From Methanomicrobiales archaeon (GTDB lineage Archaea > Halobacteriota > Methanomicrobia > Methanomicrobiales > Methanoculleaceae), in contig JAAZIF010000045.1 of NCBI GenBank assembly GCA_012510335.1, positions 1-5,798 of the forward strand: a stretch of 5,798 bases of DNA, given 5' to 3'. Below are positions 5,001 to 5,798 of this stretch, in pieces. The translations under genes and the position numbers were made by a program. Under the pieces are notes generated by a model that did not search any database, was not told where the DNA came from, and saw only the letters and a program-made list of their open reading frames with translations. Position 1 is the first letter of the stretch. Every line of letters starts with the position of its first letter.

Positions 5001-5798
5001 CTAACCTGGTTTCCGCAACACAGCAATTCCCCTCACGGTTCCCATCATATTTCGGATACCGTCCTGGATCATGACCTGAAACCGGTTGAATCGAAACGCG
5101 CACATCTTGATGGTTCTCGGTCCCCGCTTCTCCGGAGAGAAATACATCCAGAGTAAAGCGATCCAGATATTTTTCAGGAGGAAAGAGACGATTGCATAGA
5201 GATACCGGATCACGGGGTTTCTTGTGCTTGTTCGGGGTTTCACCTGGTTCCGCATTCGATAGGATGACTCTATCGAAAAGCGTGACTTGTAGAAGTCATG
5301 TACCCGGCGTGGGTGCCAATCGATGCCACCAACAACGTAGCCCAGATTTTTGACGCCGTGTTTCCCTCGTTTTCCCATTCCATATTTCACTGCAACCGCA
5401 ATTGTCAGAATAAGTGGTGATTTGCCACTCATCTGATATTTGGCGTAGCGGGCCTGCGTTCCCTGGAGCAATTTCTTCATCTGCTCACTCTGCTTCTTTA
5501 CGGGGACGATGAATGGGATTTGTGCCTGGAGCAAGAATCCAAAGACCTTTCGGGTATAGAACTCCCGATCAAGACAGAGAACCTCAATTTTGAGGCCTAA
5601 TTCGGCAATTTGGTCGAGACATCGAGCAATGTATCCGACCTTGGATATGCCCCGTTGCACCGGGTATACGGCCAGGGTCATCTGCCGATCGTGAGTCGTC
5701 ACGTAGAGAGTGACATACGAGTAGAAATTGTTTGTTGACTGTTTACGTCTGCTTCTGATGATATATGGCTCGTTTTCATCAGTGATAGCTCCGTAGTA
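5001..5798 (-). CDS. ISH3/IS4-type transposase, N-terminus cut by window edge
   Basis: The frame is open from the right edge to a TAG at 5003-5001, giving 265 visible residues. A GTG at 5702 is internal: 32 further codons upstream stay in frame and carry family-like sequence (YYGAITDENEP...NNFYSYVTLYV), so the true start lies beyond 5798. The second catalytic Asp is in VLCLDREFYTRKV (residue 77 of the visible part), and the Glu is in FYKSRFSIESSYRMRNQ (residue 177). The first Asp normally lies just before the YYG motif and would be outside the window. The C-terminal part has a hydrophobic helix (YLYAIVSFLLKNIWIALLW), common in this group. No frameshift is visible. It is unrelated to the transposase at 3376. 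The family name is moderately sure; the DDE class is firm. Confidence 0.85.
   Translation of the reverse strand, partial: YYGAITDENEPYIIRSRRKQSTNNFYSYVTLYVTTHDRQMTLAVYPVQRGISKVGYIARCLDQIAELGLKIEVLCLDREFYTRKVFGFLLQAQIPFIVPVKKQSEQMKKLLQGTQARYAKYQMSGKSPLILTIAVAVKYGMGKRGKHGVKNLGYVVGGIDWHPRRVHDFYKSRFSIESSYRMRNQVKPRTSTRNPVIRYLYAIVSFLLKNIWIALLWMYFSPEKRGPRTIKMCAFRFNRFQVMIQDGIRNMMGTVRGIAVLRKPG
5001..5798 (-). mobile_element. Part of a second insertion sequence (ISH3/IS4-type)
   Basis: This is the 3' half or more of an element defined by its transposase gene. Its outer end lies beyond the right edge, so the terminal inverted repeats cannot be paired. The inner end probably falls in 4907-5000. Confidence 0.7.

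Noticed and set aside
5001..5702. Taking GTG 5702 as the start of the second transposase
   Set aside because: The frame remains open and family-like for 32 more codons to the window edge, so this GTG is internal.

Overview
The window looks like a piece of a GC-rich methanogenic euryarchaeon, most likely Methanomicrobiales (Methanoculleus-like). This is an inference from several signs: archaeal TATA-type promoters, archaeal-style TPR repeats, a short QueG-like iron-sulfur protein, a tiny CxxC protein, and archaeal-type IS1634-like and ISH3-like transposases. No rRNA, tRNA or CRISPR array is visible.

Left part (1-1744), chromosomal and GC-rich. An HD-domain metal-dependent phosphohydrolase runs leftward off the edge (1-507, minus). 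It faces away from a rightward 228-residue QueG/COG1600-like protein with two [4Fe-4S] clusters (764-1450), and the 256-bp gap between them holds a plausible TATA box for each. Convergent to that gene is a 44-residue four-cysteine protein (1610-1744, minus), probably an iron-sulfur or zinc peptide.

Middle part (1745-3295). About 500 bp of very GC-rich DNA has no convincing gene. Next is a leftward two-gene unit: a six-repeat TPR protein (2663-3295) followed by a 139-residue cysteine-containing protein of unknown function (2247-2666). The second frame is clearly open and protein-like but has no ATG, GTG or TTG near its 5' end. It overlaps the TPR stop as CTGA, where ATGA would be usual. The TPR reading frame itself begins directly after an in-frame stop and close to an insertion sequence, so its N-terminus may be lost or altered.

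Right part (3296-5798), mobile DNA of visibly lower GC. A complete IS1634-like element (3357-4906) has perfect 12-bp terminal inverted repeats and a full-length DDE transposase. About 95 bp further on is a second, unrelated ISH3/IS4-type transposase that runs off the right edge. The two elements side by side mark an insertion hot spot upstream of the TPR unit.

The most unusual points are the non-canonical start and overlap of the cysteine protein, the tiny Cys4 protein near the short QueG-like protein, and the possible IS-linked remodelling of the TPR gene. Nothing seen amounts to a demonstrated new system.
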